From Saccharopolyspora_D taberi (lineage in GTDB: Bacteria > Actinomycetota > Actinomycetes > Mycobacteriales > Pseudonocardiaceae), in contig NZ_BAAAUX010000005.1 in assembly GCF_039534165.1 (NCBI RefSeq), forward strand, positions 186,001-250,000: a DNA stretch of 64,000 nt, written 5' to 3'. Both the position numbers and the translations under genes were made by a program. Every line of letters starts with the position of its first letter. Positions within the stretch are counted from its first letter, which is position 1. Under the pieces are notes generated by a model. It was not told the DNA's origin. It made no database searches and saw only the letters and a list, made by a program, of their open reading frames with translations. Below, piece after piece: positions 1 to 8,764 of the stretch.

Positions 1-29
1 GCCCCTCACTCGCTTTGCGAGTGGGGGGC
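1..29 (+). terminator. Strong hairpin, probable terminator of a gene upstream of the window
   Basis: A 13-bp stem (arms 1-13 and 17-29, one G-T pair) closes on a TTT loop and is followed by a weakly T-rich stretch. It precedes tRNA-Glu and probably ends a transcript entering from the left. In related genomes that would be gltX or tRNA-Gln, which is inference. A second hairpin (GGGGGG at 48-53 with CCCCCC at 59-64) follows. I see no gene in 30-280. Confidence 0.6.
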
Positions 30-238
30 CGTTTCGTTGTGCTGGTCGGGGGGTCGAACCCCCCGGGACCCCCCACGGTGCGGCTGGGCGCTTTGGGGAG
101 TGCTCCTTGCTTTGCTCTTGTTTCGGCCTGCTCTCGGACTTGCCTTTGCTTCGCTCGGCACCCTTTGGGGCTTGGGTGATGAGCTCTGCGGACCTTTGAG
201 CTTGGCGGGTCTTTAAGGGGTGTTGTGGGGGGTGTGTG

Positions 239-266
239 TTGGGGGGCTTTGGGGGTGTTGTAGGGT
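239..266 (+). promoter_or_regulatory. Candidate promoter of tRNA-Glu
   Basis: A TAGGGT -10-like hexamer at 261-266 lies 14 nt before the tRNA. TTGGGG at 239-244 is a poor -35 with a 16-nt spacer. This rests on position and hexamer match only. Confidence 0.35.
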
Positions 267-280
267 TACTGTCGTTGCGA

Positions 281-353
281 GGTCCCGTCGTCTAGCGGCC
301 TAGGACGCCGCCCTCTCAAGGCGGTAGCGCGGGTTCAAATCCCGTCGGGACTA
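281..353 (+). tRNA. tRNA-Glu (anticodon CTC)
   Basis: The cloverleaf folds completely. The acceptor stem GGTCCCG (281-287) pairs with CGGGACT (346-352), with a G-T pair at position 1. The anticodon stem CCGCC/GGCGG encloses CTCTCAA with anticodon CTC at 315-317. The T-arm carries GGTTCAAAT, and A353 is the discriminator. CCA is not encoded. Position next to the IclR gene and leuC matches mycobacterial order. Confidence 0.95.
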
Positions 354-493
354 CTCGTTGGAGCGGTCTCCACTCTCCGATTGCGGGGGGTGGGGGCCGC
401 TTCTTTGTGTTTGGGGGTGGCCGGTCGCAACGGTCTGAGGCTCCGGCATGGCAACTGTCCAGCGGGCCAACCGGTCCGGCGGGGTGGCCCGGG

Positions 494-526
494 GGCGGTG
501 TGCTGCTGGGGGAGCCGCACACCGCC
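494..526 (-). terminator. Hairpin downstream of the IclR gene
   Basis: GGCGGTGTGC (494-503) pairs perfectly with GCACACCGCC (517-526) around a 13-nt loop, 11 nt beyond the stop codon of the minus-strand IclR gene. There is no clear T tract. Confidence 0.5.
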
Positions 527-537
527 GTGGTCGGGGG

Positions 538-1239
538 TCAGAGGCGGTTTTGGAGGCCGTCGGCCGCTGCCAGGAGGTCCGCTGCCCAGCGGGCTCCCGG
601 GCGGCGGCCCATGCGGTCGATCGGGCCCGAGACCGAGATGGCCGCGACCACGTTGCCCGTCGAGTCGCGGACCGGGGCCGAGACGCTCGCCACGCCGGAC
701 TCGCGCTCCGCGACGCTCTGGGCCCAGCCCCGGCGGCGGACCTCCATCAGCGTCCGTTCGCCGAAGACCGCCTCCGCCAGGACCGCGCGCTGCGTCGCCG
801 GATCCGCCCAGGCCGCCAGGACCTTCGCGCCCGAGCCCGAGGCCATCGGCAGCGACGTACCCACCGGGACCGTGTCGCGCAGGCCGCTCGGCGGTTCCGC
901 CGCCGCGATGCACAGGCGCTGCATGCCGTCCCGGCGGTAGAGCTGCACACTCTCCCCGGTGACTTCCCGCAGTTTGGGCAGGATCGCGGCAGCCGCCTCC
1001 AGCAACGGGTCCACCGCCCCGCCCGCGAGCTCCGCGAGCGCGGCACCCGGCCGCCAGCGGCCGTCGGAATCCCGCCGCAGCAGGCGGTGCACCTCCAGGC
1101 CCACGGCCAGCCGGTGCGCCGTCGCCCGCGGCAACCCCGTCCGGCTGCACAGCTCGGCGAGGCCGCACGGTTCGCCCGCGACGGCCTGCATGACGGCCAC
1201 CGCCTTGTCCAGTACTCCGATACCGCTATGCTGTCCCAC
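538..1239 (-). CDS. ndgR: IclR-family transcriptional regulator (NdgR/LeuR-type)
   Basis: The 233-aa protein has an N-terminal winged-helix domain (about 5-65; GLAELCSRTGLPRATAHRLA is the helix-turn-helix) and a C-terminal IclR effector-binding domain (about 75-230). It is divergent from leuCD and next to tRNA-Glu, the position of the actinobacterial regulator called NdgR, AreB or LtbR. Those proteins control leucine and other amino-acid genes. The start is the GTG at 1239. TAGTAT lies 6 nt upstream on the minus strand (1251-1246), so the mRNA may be leaderless. The role in controlling leuCD here is inferred from family and context. Confidence 0.85.
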   Translation of the reverse strand: MGQHSGIGVLDKAVAVMQAVAGEPCGLAELCSRTGLPRATAHRLAVGLEVHRLLRRDSDGRWRPGAALAELAGGAVDPLLEAAAAILPKLREVTGESVQLYRRDGMQRLCIAAAEPPSGLRDTVPVGTSLPMASGSGAKVLAAWADPATQRAVLAEAVFGERTLMEVRRRGWAQSVAERESGVASVSAPVRDSTGNVVAAISVSGPIDRMGRRPGARWAADLLAAADGLQNRL

Positions 1240-1313
1240 GTACCGATACTAACTTCTCGTCATCTGGGAAGTCCACTCTTTGGGATCGCGACCGGTGCGG
1301 TCAAGGAGGAGCG
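1240..1313. promoter_or_regulatory. Divergent ndgR/leuC promoter region
   Basis: This 74-bp gap must hold both promoters and the likely regulator-binding site. On the minus strand TAGTAT (1251-1246) is a good -10 for the regulator. For leuC the ribosome site AAGGAGGAG (1303-1311) is close to its ATG. I did not find a convincing inverted-repeat operator. Confidence 0.5.
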
Positions 1314-2717
1314 ATGGGCAAAACGCTCGCGGAGAAGGTGTGGGAGGCGCACATCGTGCGCCGCGGCGAGGGCTACGAGCCCGACCTGCTCTACATCGAC
1401 CTCCACCTCGTGCACGAAGTCACCAGCCCGCAGGCGTTCGAAGGGCTCCGGCTGGCGGGACGGCCCGTCCGCCGCCCCGACCTGACGCTGGCCACCGAGG
1501 ACCACAACGTGCCGACCACCGGCATCGACCTGCCGATCGCGGACCCGGTGTCGCGGACCCAGGTCGACACCCTGCGGCGCAACTGCGAGGAGTTCGGCAT
1601 CCGCCTGCACCCGATGGGCGACGCCGAGCAGGGCATCGTGCACGTGGTGGGACCGCAGCTCGGCCTGACCCAGCCGGGCACCACGGTCGTCTGCGGGGAC
1701 AGCCACACCTCCACGCACGGCGCGTTCGGCGCGCTGGCGTTCGGGATCGGCACCTCCGAGGTCGAGCACGTCCTGGCGACGCAGACGCTTCCGCTGCGCC
1801 CGTTCCGGACCATGGCCATCAACATCGAGGGAACGCTGCGCCCGGGCGTCACGAGCAAGGACGTGATCCTGGCCGTCATCGCCAAGATCGGCACCGGCGG
1901 CGGGCAGGGCTACGTGCTGGAGTACCGGGGCAGCGCCGTCGAGCAGATGTCGATGGAAGCCCGCATGACGATGTGCAACATGTCGATCGAGGCGGGCGCC
2001 CGGGCCGGCATGATCGCCCCGGACGAGACGACTTTCGCCTACCTGCGGGGCCGTCCGCACGCGCCGGAGGGCGCGGACTGGGACGCCGCGGTCGAGTACT
2101 GGAAGACGCTGCGCACCGACGAGGACGCGGAGTTCGACGCCGAGGTGACGCTGAACGCCGACGAGCTCACCCCGTTCGTCACGTGGGGCACCAACCCGGG
2201 GCAGGGCCTGCCGCTGGGGGAGCGGGTGCCGGACCCGGCCGCCATCGCCGACGAGGGCGAGCGCTTCGCCACCGAGAAGGCGTTGGACTACATGGGGCTC
2301 CAGGCGGGCACTCCGCTGCGCGAGGTCGCCGTGGACACCGTTTTCCTCGGGTCCTGCACCAACGGGCGGATCGAAGATCTCCGGGCCGCAGCGGAGGTTC
2401 TGAAGGGCCGCAAGGTCGCCTCGGACGTGCGGATGCTGGTCGTGCCGGGATCGATGAAGGTCCGCAAGCAGGCCGAGGCCGAGGGGCTCAACGAGGTTTT
2501 CACCGCCGCGGGCGCGGAATGGCGTTCGGCCGGTTGTTCGATGTGCCTGGGCATGAACCCGGACCAGCTGACCCCGGGCGAGCGCAGCGCCTCGACCTCC
2601 AACCGGAACTTCGAAGGCAGGCAAGGAAAGGGCGGCCGCACCCACCTGGTCTCGCCGCTGGTGGCCGCGGCGACCGCCGTGCGCGGAACCCTGTCCTCAC
2701 CCGAAGACCTCGACTGA
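1314..2717 (+). CDS. leuC: 3-isopropylmalate dehydratase large subunit
   Basis: LeuC with LeuD isomerises 2-isopropylmalate to 3-isopropylmalate in leucine synthesis, using a 4Fe-4S cluster. The protein is 467 aa, the normal length for the family. The three cluster ligands are visible: Cys348 in FLGSCTNGR, and Cys408 and Cys411 in AGCSMCLGMN. The aconitase signature GDSHTSTHGAFGALAFGIGT is intact. AAGGAGGAG before the ATG fixes the start. leuD follows after 28 bp, so the two form an operon. Confidence 0.98.
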   Translation: MGKTLAEKVWEAHIVRRGEGYEPDLLYIDLHLVHEVTSPQAFEGLRLAGRPVRRPDLTLATEDHNVPTTGIDLPIADPVSRTQVDTLRRNCEEFGIRLHPMGDAEQGIVHVVGPQLGLTQPGTTVVCGDSHTSTHGAFGALAFGIGTSEVEHVLATQTLPLRPFRTMAINIEGTLRPGVTSKDVILAVIAKIGTGGGQGYVLEYRGSAVEQMSMEARMTMCNMSIEAGARAGMIAPDETTFAYLRGRPHAPEGADWDAAVEYWKTLRTDEDAEFDAEVTLNADELTPFVTWGTNPGQGLPLGERVPDPAAIADEGERFATEKALDYMGLQAGTPLREVAVDTVFLGSCTNGRIEDLRAAAEVLKGRKVASDVRMLVVPGSMKVRKQAEAEGLNEVFTAAGAEWRSAGCSMCLGMNPDQLTPGERSASTSNRNFEGRQGKGGRTHLVSPLVAAATAVRGTLSSPEDLD

Positions 2718-2745
2718 CGCAGCCAACCCACCAGGAGCTACGACG

Positions 2746-3348
2746 ATGGAACCGTTCAAGACGCACACCGGGGTCGGCGTCCCGCTGCGCCGGTCCAACG
2801 TGGACACCGACCAGATCATCCCGGCGGTCTACCTCAAGCGGGTCTCGCGGACCGGCTTCGAGGACGCCCTGTTCGCCGCCTGGCGAGCCGACGAGGACTT
2901 CGTGCTCAACAGCGAGCCCTTCCGCAACGGCAGCGTTCTGGTCGCCGGACCCGACTTCGGCACCGGCTCCTCCCGGGAGCACGCCGTTTGGGCGCTCAAG
3001 GACTACGGCTTCCGGGTGGTCATCTCCTCCCGTTTCGCCGACATCTTCCGCGGCAACTCGGGCAAGCAGGGGCTGCTGGCCGCCCAGTGCGAGCAGTCCG
3101 ATGTGGAACTGCTCTGGAAGCTGCTGGAGAACGAGCCCGGGACCGCGGTGACGGTCGATCTGGAGGCACGCACCGTGCACGCCAAGGACCTCACCGTGCC
3201 GTTCCAGATCGACGACTACACCCGCTGGCGGTTGCTGGAAGGTCTCGACGACATCGGCCTGACCCTCCGCCAGGCCGAGACGATCGACACTTTTGAGAAG
3301 ACCCGGCCGGCCTTCAAGCCGGTCACCCTGCCCGCCCGCGCGGGCTGA
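2746..3348 (+). CDS. leuD: 3-isopropylmalate dehydratase small subunit
   Basis: This 200-aa protein is the swivel-domain partner of LeuC and supplies substrate-recognition residues to the heterodimer. It shows the family hallmarks RSNVDTDQIIPA near the N-terminus and GTGSSREHAVWAL around residue 75. The ribosome site AGGAGC lies 8 nt before the ATG. A strong hairpin follows at 3364, consistent with the end of the leuCD transcript. Confidence 0.97.
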   Translation: MEPFKTHTGVGVPLRRSNVDTDQIIPAVYLKRVSRTGFEDALFAAWRADEDFVLNSEPFRNGSVLVAGPDFGTGSSREHAVWALKDYGFRVVISSRFADIFRGNSGKQGLLAAQCEQSDVELLWKLLENEPGTAVTVDLEARTVHAKDLTVPFQIDDYTRWRLLEGLDDIGLTLRQAETIDTFEKTRPAFKPVTLPARAG

Positions 3349-3363
3349 CAACACCCCCTCGCC

Positions 3364-3403
3364 GGGTCGCGTTCTTCCTGGCATGAAAGGAAAAACGCGA
3401 CCC
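3364..3403 (+). terminator. leuCD terminator hairpin
   Basis: Arms 3364-3379 and 3388-3403 form 15 pairs with one C-A mismatch around an 8-nt loop. It stands between leuD and hupB. No U tract follows. Confidence 0.65.
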
Positions 3404-3577
3404 ATAAGGGATAACCGAACACACTCGGGCGGGCCCCGCGGACGGCCCCGGACAGACTCGAATGCCCCATGCCCCAACGAAAAAATGAGGCGTGGCGAAT
3501 GGCATTTGTTTGTTCGGGGCTTTACCGTGGGCTTGAGTCGGCCCGACGGGGCCGTTGTTGTCCTGGGAGGGACTGAA

Positions 3578-4231
3578 GTGAACAAGGCCCAACTCATCGA
3601 GGCTCTGGCGGAACGCCTCGGAGACAAGAAGACCGCGAGCAAGGCGGTGGAGGACGTGGTGGACATCATCGTCCGCCAGGTCAACAAGGGCGAAAAGGTC
3701 AACATCACCGGCTTCGGCGTTTTCGAGAAGCGGGCCCGCGCAGCCCGCACCGCGCGCAACCCGCGCACCGGTGAGGCCGTGAAGGTGAAGAAGACCAACG
3801 TTCCCGCCTTCCGCGCAGGCACCCAGTTCAAGGAAGTCATCGGCGGCACCCGGAAACTGCCGAGGCTGACCGGTGCCAAGGCCGGTGCCTCGCGCACCAG
3901 CACCACGAAGGCCGCCGGCACGCGGACCGCCGCCAAGGCGACCACCACCCGTGCCACCGCGGCGAAGGCCGCCCCGAAGGCGGCGGGCACCCGCGCGACC
4001 AAGGCCACCGCCACCAAGGCCGCCACCACGAAGGCGACCACGACCAAGGCGCGGACCACCAAGGCGGCCACCACGAAGGCGGCCACCACCAAGGCGGCTC
4101 CGAAGAAGACGACGACGGCCAAGGCGGCGCCGAAGACCGCGGCCAAGACGACGGCCAAGGCCTCGACCGCCAAGACCACGCGTCCGTCGACCCGGAAGTC
4201 CACGACTACGCGCAAGACCACCAAGAAGTGA
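3578..4231 (+). CDS. hupB: HU-family nucleoid protein with lysine-rich tail (HupB)
   Basis: The GTG at 3578 is chosen because GGGAGG lies 7 nt upstream and the product then begins like mycobacterial HupB (NKAQLIEALA). It is 217 aa. Residues 1-90 are a canonical HU fold with the DNA-binding arm (ARTARNPRTGEAVKVKKTNV). Residues about 100-217 are a low-complexity Ala/Lys/Thr tail made of KAA, TTK and TKA repeats, the histone-H1-like extension found only in actinobacteria. It compacts DNA. The next gene (mutT1) is convergent. Codon choice in the tail is highly repetitive, so length variation between strains is likely. Confidence 0.95.
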   Translation: MNKAQLIEALAERLGDKKTASKAVEDVVDIIVRQVNKGEKVNITGFGVFEKRARAARTARNPRTGEAVKVKKTNVPAFRAGTQFKEVIGGTRKLPRLTGAKAGASRTSTTKAAGTRTAAKATTTRATAAKAAPKAAGTRATKATATKAATTKATTTKARTTKAATTKAATTKAAPKKTTTAKAAPKTAAKTTAKASTAKTTRPSTRKSTTTRKTTKK

Positions 4232-4232
4232 G

Positions 4233-4253
4233 GACTCGCTGCCCCAGCGAGTC
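4233..4253 (+). terminator. hupB terminator hairpin
   Basis: GACTCGCTG (4233-4241) and CAGCGAGTC (4245-4253) form a perfect 9-bp stem with a CCC loop directly after the hupB stop codon. Confidence 0.75.
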
Positions 4254-4766
4254 GACTTCCGGGCCTGAGCGGGTGGTGGCCTGATCCCACGAACGGGAGC
4301 AGGACCGCCGCCCGCTTTCGGCTTTTCCGGGGCCGCCGGGCCGTGGCGGCGGAGGCGGTTCCGGCTCCGCCGGGGGATTCCCGGCGCGGGGTTCGGAGTT
4401 GGTTCCGGTCGCGGCGGGATTCCAGGCCGCGGTGTTCGGTAGTTGTGCCCGGGCGGCTTCCGGTTGTGGTGGGGGATTCCTGGACCCGGGCGCGTGCGCC
4501 GTGCCGGAGCAGCTTCCAGGCGCCGGCTGGATTCCGGACAGCCCGTGCGCTGTGCCGGACCGGCCTTCAGCCCGGCTGGGACTCCCGAATGTGGGACTCC
4601 TGTACCGCTTCCGGGTCGGACCGGGACGCCCGGCCGTCTTGCCCGGGCGCGCATTCCTTCCCGCACGCCCGCTCACCGCGCCTGGGCCTTTCCGGTCCCG
4701 GCAGGGATTCCGGCAGCCGCAGCGAGCTTCTGCGGCCCCCGGAAGGATGTTCGGGGCAGGCGGGCG
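4254..4766. other. 513-bp gene-free region with recurring GGGATTCC-like words
   Basis: No frame here has family-like protein sequence or a supported start. The plus strand repeats a degenerate GGGATTCC/GGGACTCC word about eight times (near 4377, 4419, 4464, 4527, 4580, 4597, 4650 and 4704) at irregular 15-65 bp spacing in Pro/Gly-type low-complexity DNA. It separates the convergent hupB and mutT1 genes. Confidence 0.5.
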
Positions 4767-5753
4767 TCAGGGCTCGGGATCGTCCAGGTAGCTCGCCGCC
4801 GCCAGCCGCAGCGCGGGACCGCTGCCGTTGCCCGCGATCCGGTCCGGGTGGGCGGGATCGCGGCGGAAGACGAGCGTCCACACGCTGCCCTTGCGGCTGT
4901 GCACCTCGCCGAGGTCCAGGCCGCCCGCGTCGGCCAGCCGGGTGAGCAGGTCCGGGATCACCCCGCCCTGGCTGCACACGACCGCCGTGCCGCCCGCCGC
5001 GGCGATCCGCAGCAGGCGGTCCACCCCCGCTTCCGGCGCGGCCACGTAACCTTCCTCGGACAGCAGCGGTTCCGGTCCGATTCCGACGCCCAGATCCGCG
5101 GCCACCGGTTCGACGGTTTGCTCGCAGCGGGTGCGGGGCGCCGAATGGACGCGTTCGGGTCCGAACAGCGGCAGCAGCGAATGCAGCGCGTCCCGCTGGC
5201 GCAGTCCCGATTCGCTGAGCGGGCGGAGCACGTCGTCACCCGCCCAGTCGGCTCGCTTTCCGGCTTTCGCGTGGCGGACCAGAAGGAGCGTCGTGGTCTC
5301 CGCGGGCAATGCCTCGAATGCGTCGAGCACGACCACGTCGTGTGGGTAACTGACCCGTTCTCGGGCGGATTCGGTGCTCATCCACCGGAGTTCGTCCACT
5401 TCGTCACCCGGCACGAACGAACCCCGTCCCGCCGACGCCGCGAAGTAGTCCACCACTTTCTCGTCCCGGCCGCCCTGGCGGTTCGCGACCGTGTAGCCGA
5501 TGCGGGTGAGGAACCGGGAAAGCGTGCAGGAGAAGCCGGTCTCCTCGGCCACCTCGCGCACCGCCGCGTGCGCGGCGAGCTCACCGGAATCGAGCTTTCC
5601 CTTGGGCAGCGACCAGTCGTCGTAACGCGGCCGGTGCACGACGGCCACCTCCGGGCGCCCGCCGGGCCCCGGGCGCCACAGCACCGCGCCCGCCGCGCGG
5701 ACCACCGCGGGCGCGCTTTCCGCCGACACCCCCGCGTTCGCAGGCGACCCCAT
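4767..5753 (-). CDS. mutT1: MutT1-type Nudix hydrolase fused to histidine phosphatase
   Basis: The 328-aa protein has two domains. The Nudix domain (about 18-145) has the box G-x5-E-x7-REVAEETGF at residues 52-74. A C-terminal histidine-phosphatase domain (about 150-320) carries the RHA catalytic motif at 160-162 (LLLVRHAKAGKR). In mycobacteria this fusion hydrolyses 8-oxo-GTP, 8-oxo-dGTP and diadenosine polyphosphates, cleaning the nucleotide pool. The ATG lies 2 nt after the ppk stop codon, so ppk-mutT1 is an operon. This ppk-mutT1 pairing is conserved in mycobacteria. Confidence 0.93.
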   Translation of the reverse strand: MGSPANAGVSAESAPAVVRAAGAVLWRPGPGGRPEVAVVHRPRYDDWSLPKGKLDSGELAAHAAVREVAEETGFSCTLSRFLTRIGYTVANRQGGRDEKVVDYFAASAGRGSFVPGDEVDELRWMSTESARERVSYPHDVVVLDAFEALPAETTTLLLVRHAKAGKRADWAGDDVLRPLSESGLRQRDALHSLLPLFGPERVHSAPRTRCEQTVEPVAADLGVGIGPEPLLSEEGYVAAPEAGVDRLLRIAAAGGTAVVCSQGGVIPDLLTRLADAGGLDLGEVHSRKGSVWTLVFRRDPAHPDRIAGNGSGPALRLAAASYLDDPEP

Positions 5754-5755
5754 CG

Positions 5756-8017
5756 TCAGGAGACCTTCGCGCCGTGCTGCCGCAGCATCTCCACCTGGTG
5801 GTCGCGGACCTCCTCGCCGCTGCGCGGTGACGCCTCCCAGTCGCCCTTGGAGTTCAGCACCCAGCACCGCGTCGCCGGGTGCAGCGCCGAGTCGAGCATC
5901 GCGTCCAGCTGCGCGGTGAGCTTGGGGTCGGTGACCTGGACCTGGGTCTCGATCCGGCGGTCCAGGTTGCGGTGCATCATGTCCGCGCTGCCGAACCAGT
6001 GCTCCTCCGCGCCGACGAAGTGGAACACCCGGGAGTGCTCCAGGAAGCGGCCCAGGATCGAGCGCACCTCGATGTTCTCGCTCAGGCCCTCCACCCCGGG
6101 CCGCAGCGCGCAGATGCCGCGCACCACGACGCTGATCGGCACCCCCGCCTGCGACGCCCGGTACAGCGCGTCGATGATCTGCTCGTCCACCAACGAGTTG
6201 ATCTTCATCCGGATCCCGCACGGCAGCCCCTGCGCGGCGCGCGCGGCCTCGGCCTCGATGCGCTGCCTGATGCCGTTGCGGATGCCCTGCGGCGACACCA
6301 GGATCCGGCGGTACTCGCCGTGCCGGGCATAGCCGGTGAGGACGTTGAACAGGTCGGTGAGGTCGGCGCCGATCTCCGAGGACGCCGTCAGCAGCCCCAG
6401 ATCCTCGTAGAGCCGCGCGGTCTTCGGGTTGTAGTTGCCGGTGCCGACGTGGCAGTACCGGCGGATCGTCGAACCCTCCTGCCGCACCACGAGCGCGGTC
6501 TTGCAGTGCGTCTTCAGCCCGACGAGCCCGTAGACGACGTGCACGCCCGCGCGCTCCAGCGTCCGCGCCCACTGGATGTTGGCCTGCTCGTCGAACCGCG
6601 CCTTCAGCTCGACCAGCGCCACCACCTGCTTGCCCGCCTCGGCGGCGTCGATGAGCGCGTTGACGATCGGCGAGTCACCGGAAGTCCGGTACAGCGTCTG
6701 CTTGATCGCCAGCACGTGCGGGTCGGCGGCGGCCTGCTCGATGAACCGCTGCACCGAGGTGGAGAACGCGTCGTAGGGGTGGTGCACCAGCACGTCGCCC
6801 TCGCGCAGCGTGGAGAAGATGCTCTTGGGCGTCTGCCCCTCCGCGAAGGCCGGGTGGGTGGCCGGGACGAACGGCGACTCCTTGAGGTCCGGCCGCTGGA
6901 GCTTGTCGAGCAGGAACAGGCAGGACAGGTCGAGCAGTCCGGGAACCTCGACCACGTCGTGCTGGTCCACCTCCAGCTCCCGCAGCAGCAGCTCCAGCAT
7001 CGTCTCGCTCATGGTCTCGGTGACCTCGAGCCGCACCGGCGGGCCGAACCTCCGGCGCGCGAGCTCCCGCTCCATCGCCTGCAGCAGGTCCTCGTCGCGG
7101 TCCTCCTCGACCTCCAGGTCCGCGTTGCGGGTGACCCGGAAGATGTGGTGCTCGGTGACCTCCATGCCGGGGAACAGCTTGTCCAGGTGCGCCGCGATGA
7201 GGTCCTCCAGCGGCAGGAACGTCGCCAGGTCGTTCTCCCGGTCGGCCTCCACCCGGATCAGCCGCGGGACGTTGTCGGGCACCTTGACCCTGGCGAAGCG
7301 GCGGAGCCCGGCGTCCGGGTCGGCGACGGTGACCGCGAGGTTCAGCGACAGTCCCGAGATGTAGGGGAACGGGTGCGCCGGGTCGACCGCCAGCGGGGTG
7401 AGCACGGGGAAGATCTGGTCGTCGAAGTAGCGGCTCAGGCTCACCTGGTCGGCCTCGGCCAGCTGGTCCCAGGACCGGATGCGGACGCCGTTGGCCTCCA
7501 GCTCCGGCAGCAGCTTGTCCTGGAAGATCCGGCCCTGCTTCTCGGTGAGGTCCTGGTTGCGCGCGGCGATCCGGGTCAGCTGCTCGTGCGGGGTGAGCCC
7601 GTCGGCGCTGCGCACCGACAGCCCGGTCTCCTCGCGGCGCTTGAGCCCGGCGACGCGGACCATGTAGAACTCGTCCAGGTTGGACGCGAAGATCGCCAGG
7701 AACTTCGCCCGCTCCAGCAGCGGCTGCGAGGAGTCCTCGGCGACCGCGAGCACCCTGGCGTTGAAATCCAGCCAGGACAGTTCGCGGTTGAGGTACCGGT
7801 CCTCCGGCAGGTCGTTGGTCGCGGCCGACGGGGTCGCCGCCGGCGGCGCGGAGGGAACCCGCGATTCGTTCGCGGCGGCAGGATCGGCGTCGGGTGGCGC
7901 TCCGTTCCGGCGGGCACGACGGGTGGTGCCCGTTCTGCCGTTGGCGGTCGCGGGGGTCCTTCGCGGCCTCTTCGCCCGGTCGCTGCTGTCCGTACTCACG
8001 AGGCCATTGTCACTCAT
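5756..8017 (-). CDS. ppk: Polyphosphate kinase 1
   Basis: PPK1 reversibly makes polyphosphate from ATP. The start at 8017 (MSDNGLVSTD) gives 753 aa. The first 85 residues or so are an Arg/Pro/Ala-rich extension, followed by the conserved N domain (DRYLNRELSWLDFNARVL) and head domain. The C-terminal phospholipase-D-like catalytic region holds the autophosphorylated His in YCHVGTGNYNPKTARLY. The body of the protein is complete. It is translated ahead of mutT1 with 2 nt between them. cofC lies 40 bp upstream on the same strand. Confidence 0.97.
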   Translation of the reverse strand: MSDNGLVSTDSSDRAKRPRRTPATANGRTGTTRRARRNGAPPDADPAAANESRVPSAPPAATPSAATNDLPEDRYLNRELSWLDFNARVLAVAEDSSQPLLERAKFLAIFASNLDEFYMVRVAGLKRREETGLSVRSADGLTPHEQLTRIAARNQDLTEKQGRIFQDKLLPELEANGVRIRSWDQLAEADQVSLSRYFDDQIFPVLTPLAVDPAHPFPYISGLSLNLAVTVADPDAGLRRFARVKVPDNVPRLIRVEADRENDLATFLPLEDLIAAHLDKLFPGMEVTEHHIFRVTRNADLEVEEDRDEDLLQAMERELARRRFGPPVRLEVTETMSETMLELLLRELEVDQHDVVEVPGLLDLSCLFLLDKLQRPDLKESPFVPATHPAFAEGQTPKSIFSTLREGDVLVHHPYDAFSTSVQRFIEQAAADPHVLAIKQTLYRTSGDSPIVNALIDAAEAGKQVVALVELKARFDEQANIQWARTLERAGVHVVYGLVGLKTHCKTALVVRQEGSTIRRYCHVGTGNYNPKTARLYEDLGLLTASSEIGADLTDLFNVLTGYARHGEYRRILVSPQGIRNGIRQRIEAEAARAAQGLPCGIRMKINSLVDEQIIDALYRASQAGVPISVVVRGICALRPGVEGLSENIEVRSILGRFLEHSRVFHFVGAEEHWFGSADMMHRNLDRRIETQVQVTDPKLTAQLDAMLDSALHPATRCWVLNSKGDWEASPRSGEEVRDHQVEMLRQHGAKVS

Positions 8018-8057
8018 CAGTGGGGGTTCGCTCGACCTCTGCGAGCTGCGCTGATCA

Positions 8058-8693
8058 TCACCCCGGCAGCAGCCGCGAGCGGGTGCGCGGGCCGAGCCCG
8101 AGCGCGGTCGCGGCGGCGAGATCACCTTCGGTGTCCACGTCGCAACGCAGCGACTCCCACGGCCCGTGCAGCGCCTTGGCTCCAGAATCCGCGTGCGCGT
8201 CCGCGGAGCCGGCGCCGAACCGCGGATCGAGCGGGCGGCCGGGTTCGGCGAGCAGCAGCGTCGTGCCCGTGCCGTGGCGGTCGGGGCAGAACGAGCGGTC
8301 GTCGCCCGCCGCGCGCAGCGCCGCGGCCAGCGCCTCCGGCTTCAGCGCGGGCAGATCCGCCTGCAGCGCGCCGACGCGGCGGACGCCGCGCTCGCGCAGC
8401 AGCTCGTCGCCGTGGCGCAGCGCCGCGTTCAGGCCGGAGGCCGGGGTGTCCGGCAGGACCTCGACTCCGGCGCCGGCGAAGCTCGCCGCGAGTTCCGGGT
8501 CGGAGGTGATGACCACGACCGCGGCGACACCGGCCGCGTTCCGCGCGGCGGCCACGGTGTCGTGCGCCACCGCGGCGACCAGGGCGGTGTGGTCGCCGAC
8601 CGCGCCGCGGAGCCTGGACTTGGCCAGGTGCAGCGGTTTGATCGGCACGAGCAGGTGCGAACTCACCGCCTCATTCTTCCGCCCGGTCGTCAC
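8058..8693 (-). CDS. cofC: 2-phospho-L-lactate / phosphoenolpyruvate guanylyltransferase (CofC/FbiD)
   Basis: This 211-aa nucleotidyltransferase makes the GDP-activated precursor of cofactor F420 (the FbiD step in actinobacteria). The N-terminal motif LLVPIKPLHLAKSRL and the metal/nucleotide loop QADLPAL are typical, and length fits the family. The other F420 genes (fbiA, fbiB, fbiC) are not in the window. Presence implies the organism makes F420. It is divergent from plsC, with 71 bp between the start codons. Confidence 0.9.
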   Translation of the reverse strand: MTTGRKNEAVSSHLLVPIKPLHLAKSRLRGAVGDHTALVAAVAHDTVAAARNAAGVAAVVVITSDPELAASFAGAGVEVLPDTPASGLNAALRHGDELLRERGVRRVGALQADLPALKPEALAAALRAAGDDRSFCPDRHGTGTTLLLAEPGRPLDPRFGAGSADAHADSGAKALHGPWESLRCDVDTEGDLAAATALGLGPRTRSRLLPG

Positions 8694-8764
8694 CGGAGTG
8701 CGAGCCGCCCACGAGCTGGGAGGTAGTTTGACAGCCGCTCGTGACGCGGAAGAAGGAGTCGGGC

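Noticed and set aside
2500..4290. Long open frames opposite hupB and leuD, and similar ones opposite most genes
   Set aside because: They are antisense shadows of strongly supported genes caused by third-position GC bias.
4399..4791. A 130-codon plus-strand open frame between hupB and mutT1
   Set aside because: It is Pro/Gly/Ala-rich low complexity, has no ribosome site, runs into the mutT1 end and has no recognisable motif. High GC makes such frames common.
8741..8764. Upstream GTG start for the PlsC-like gene
   Set aside because: No ribosome site precedes it, while GTG 8765 has AGAAGGAG at good spacing.
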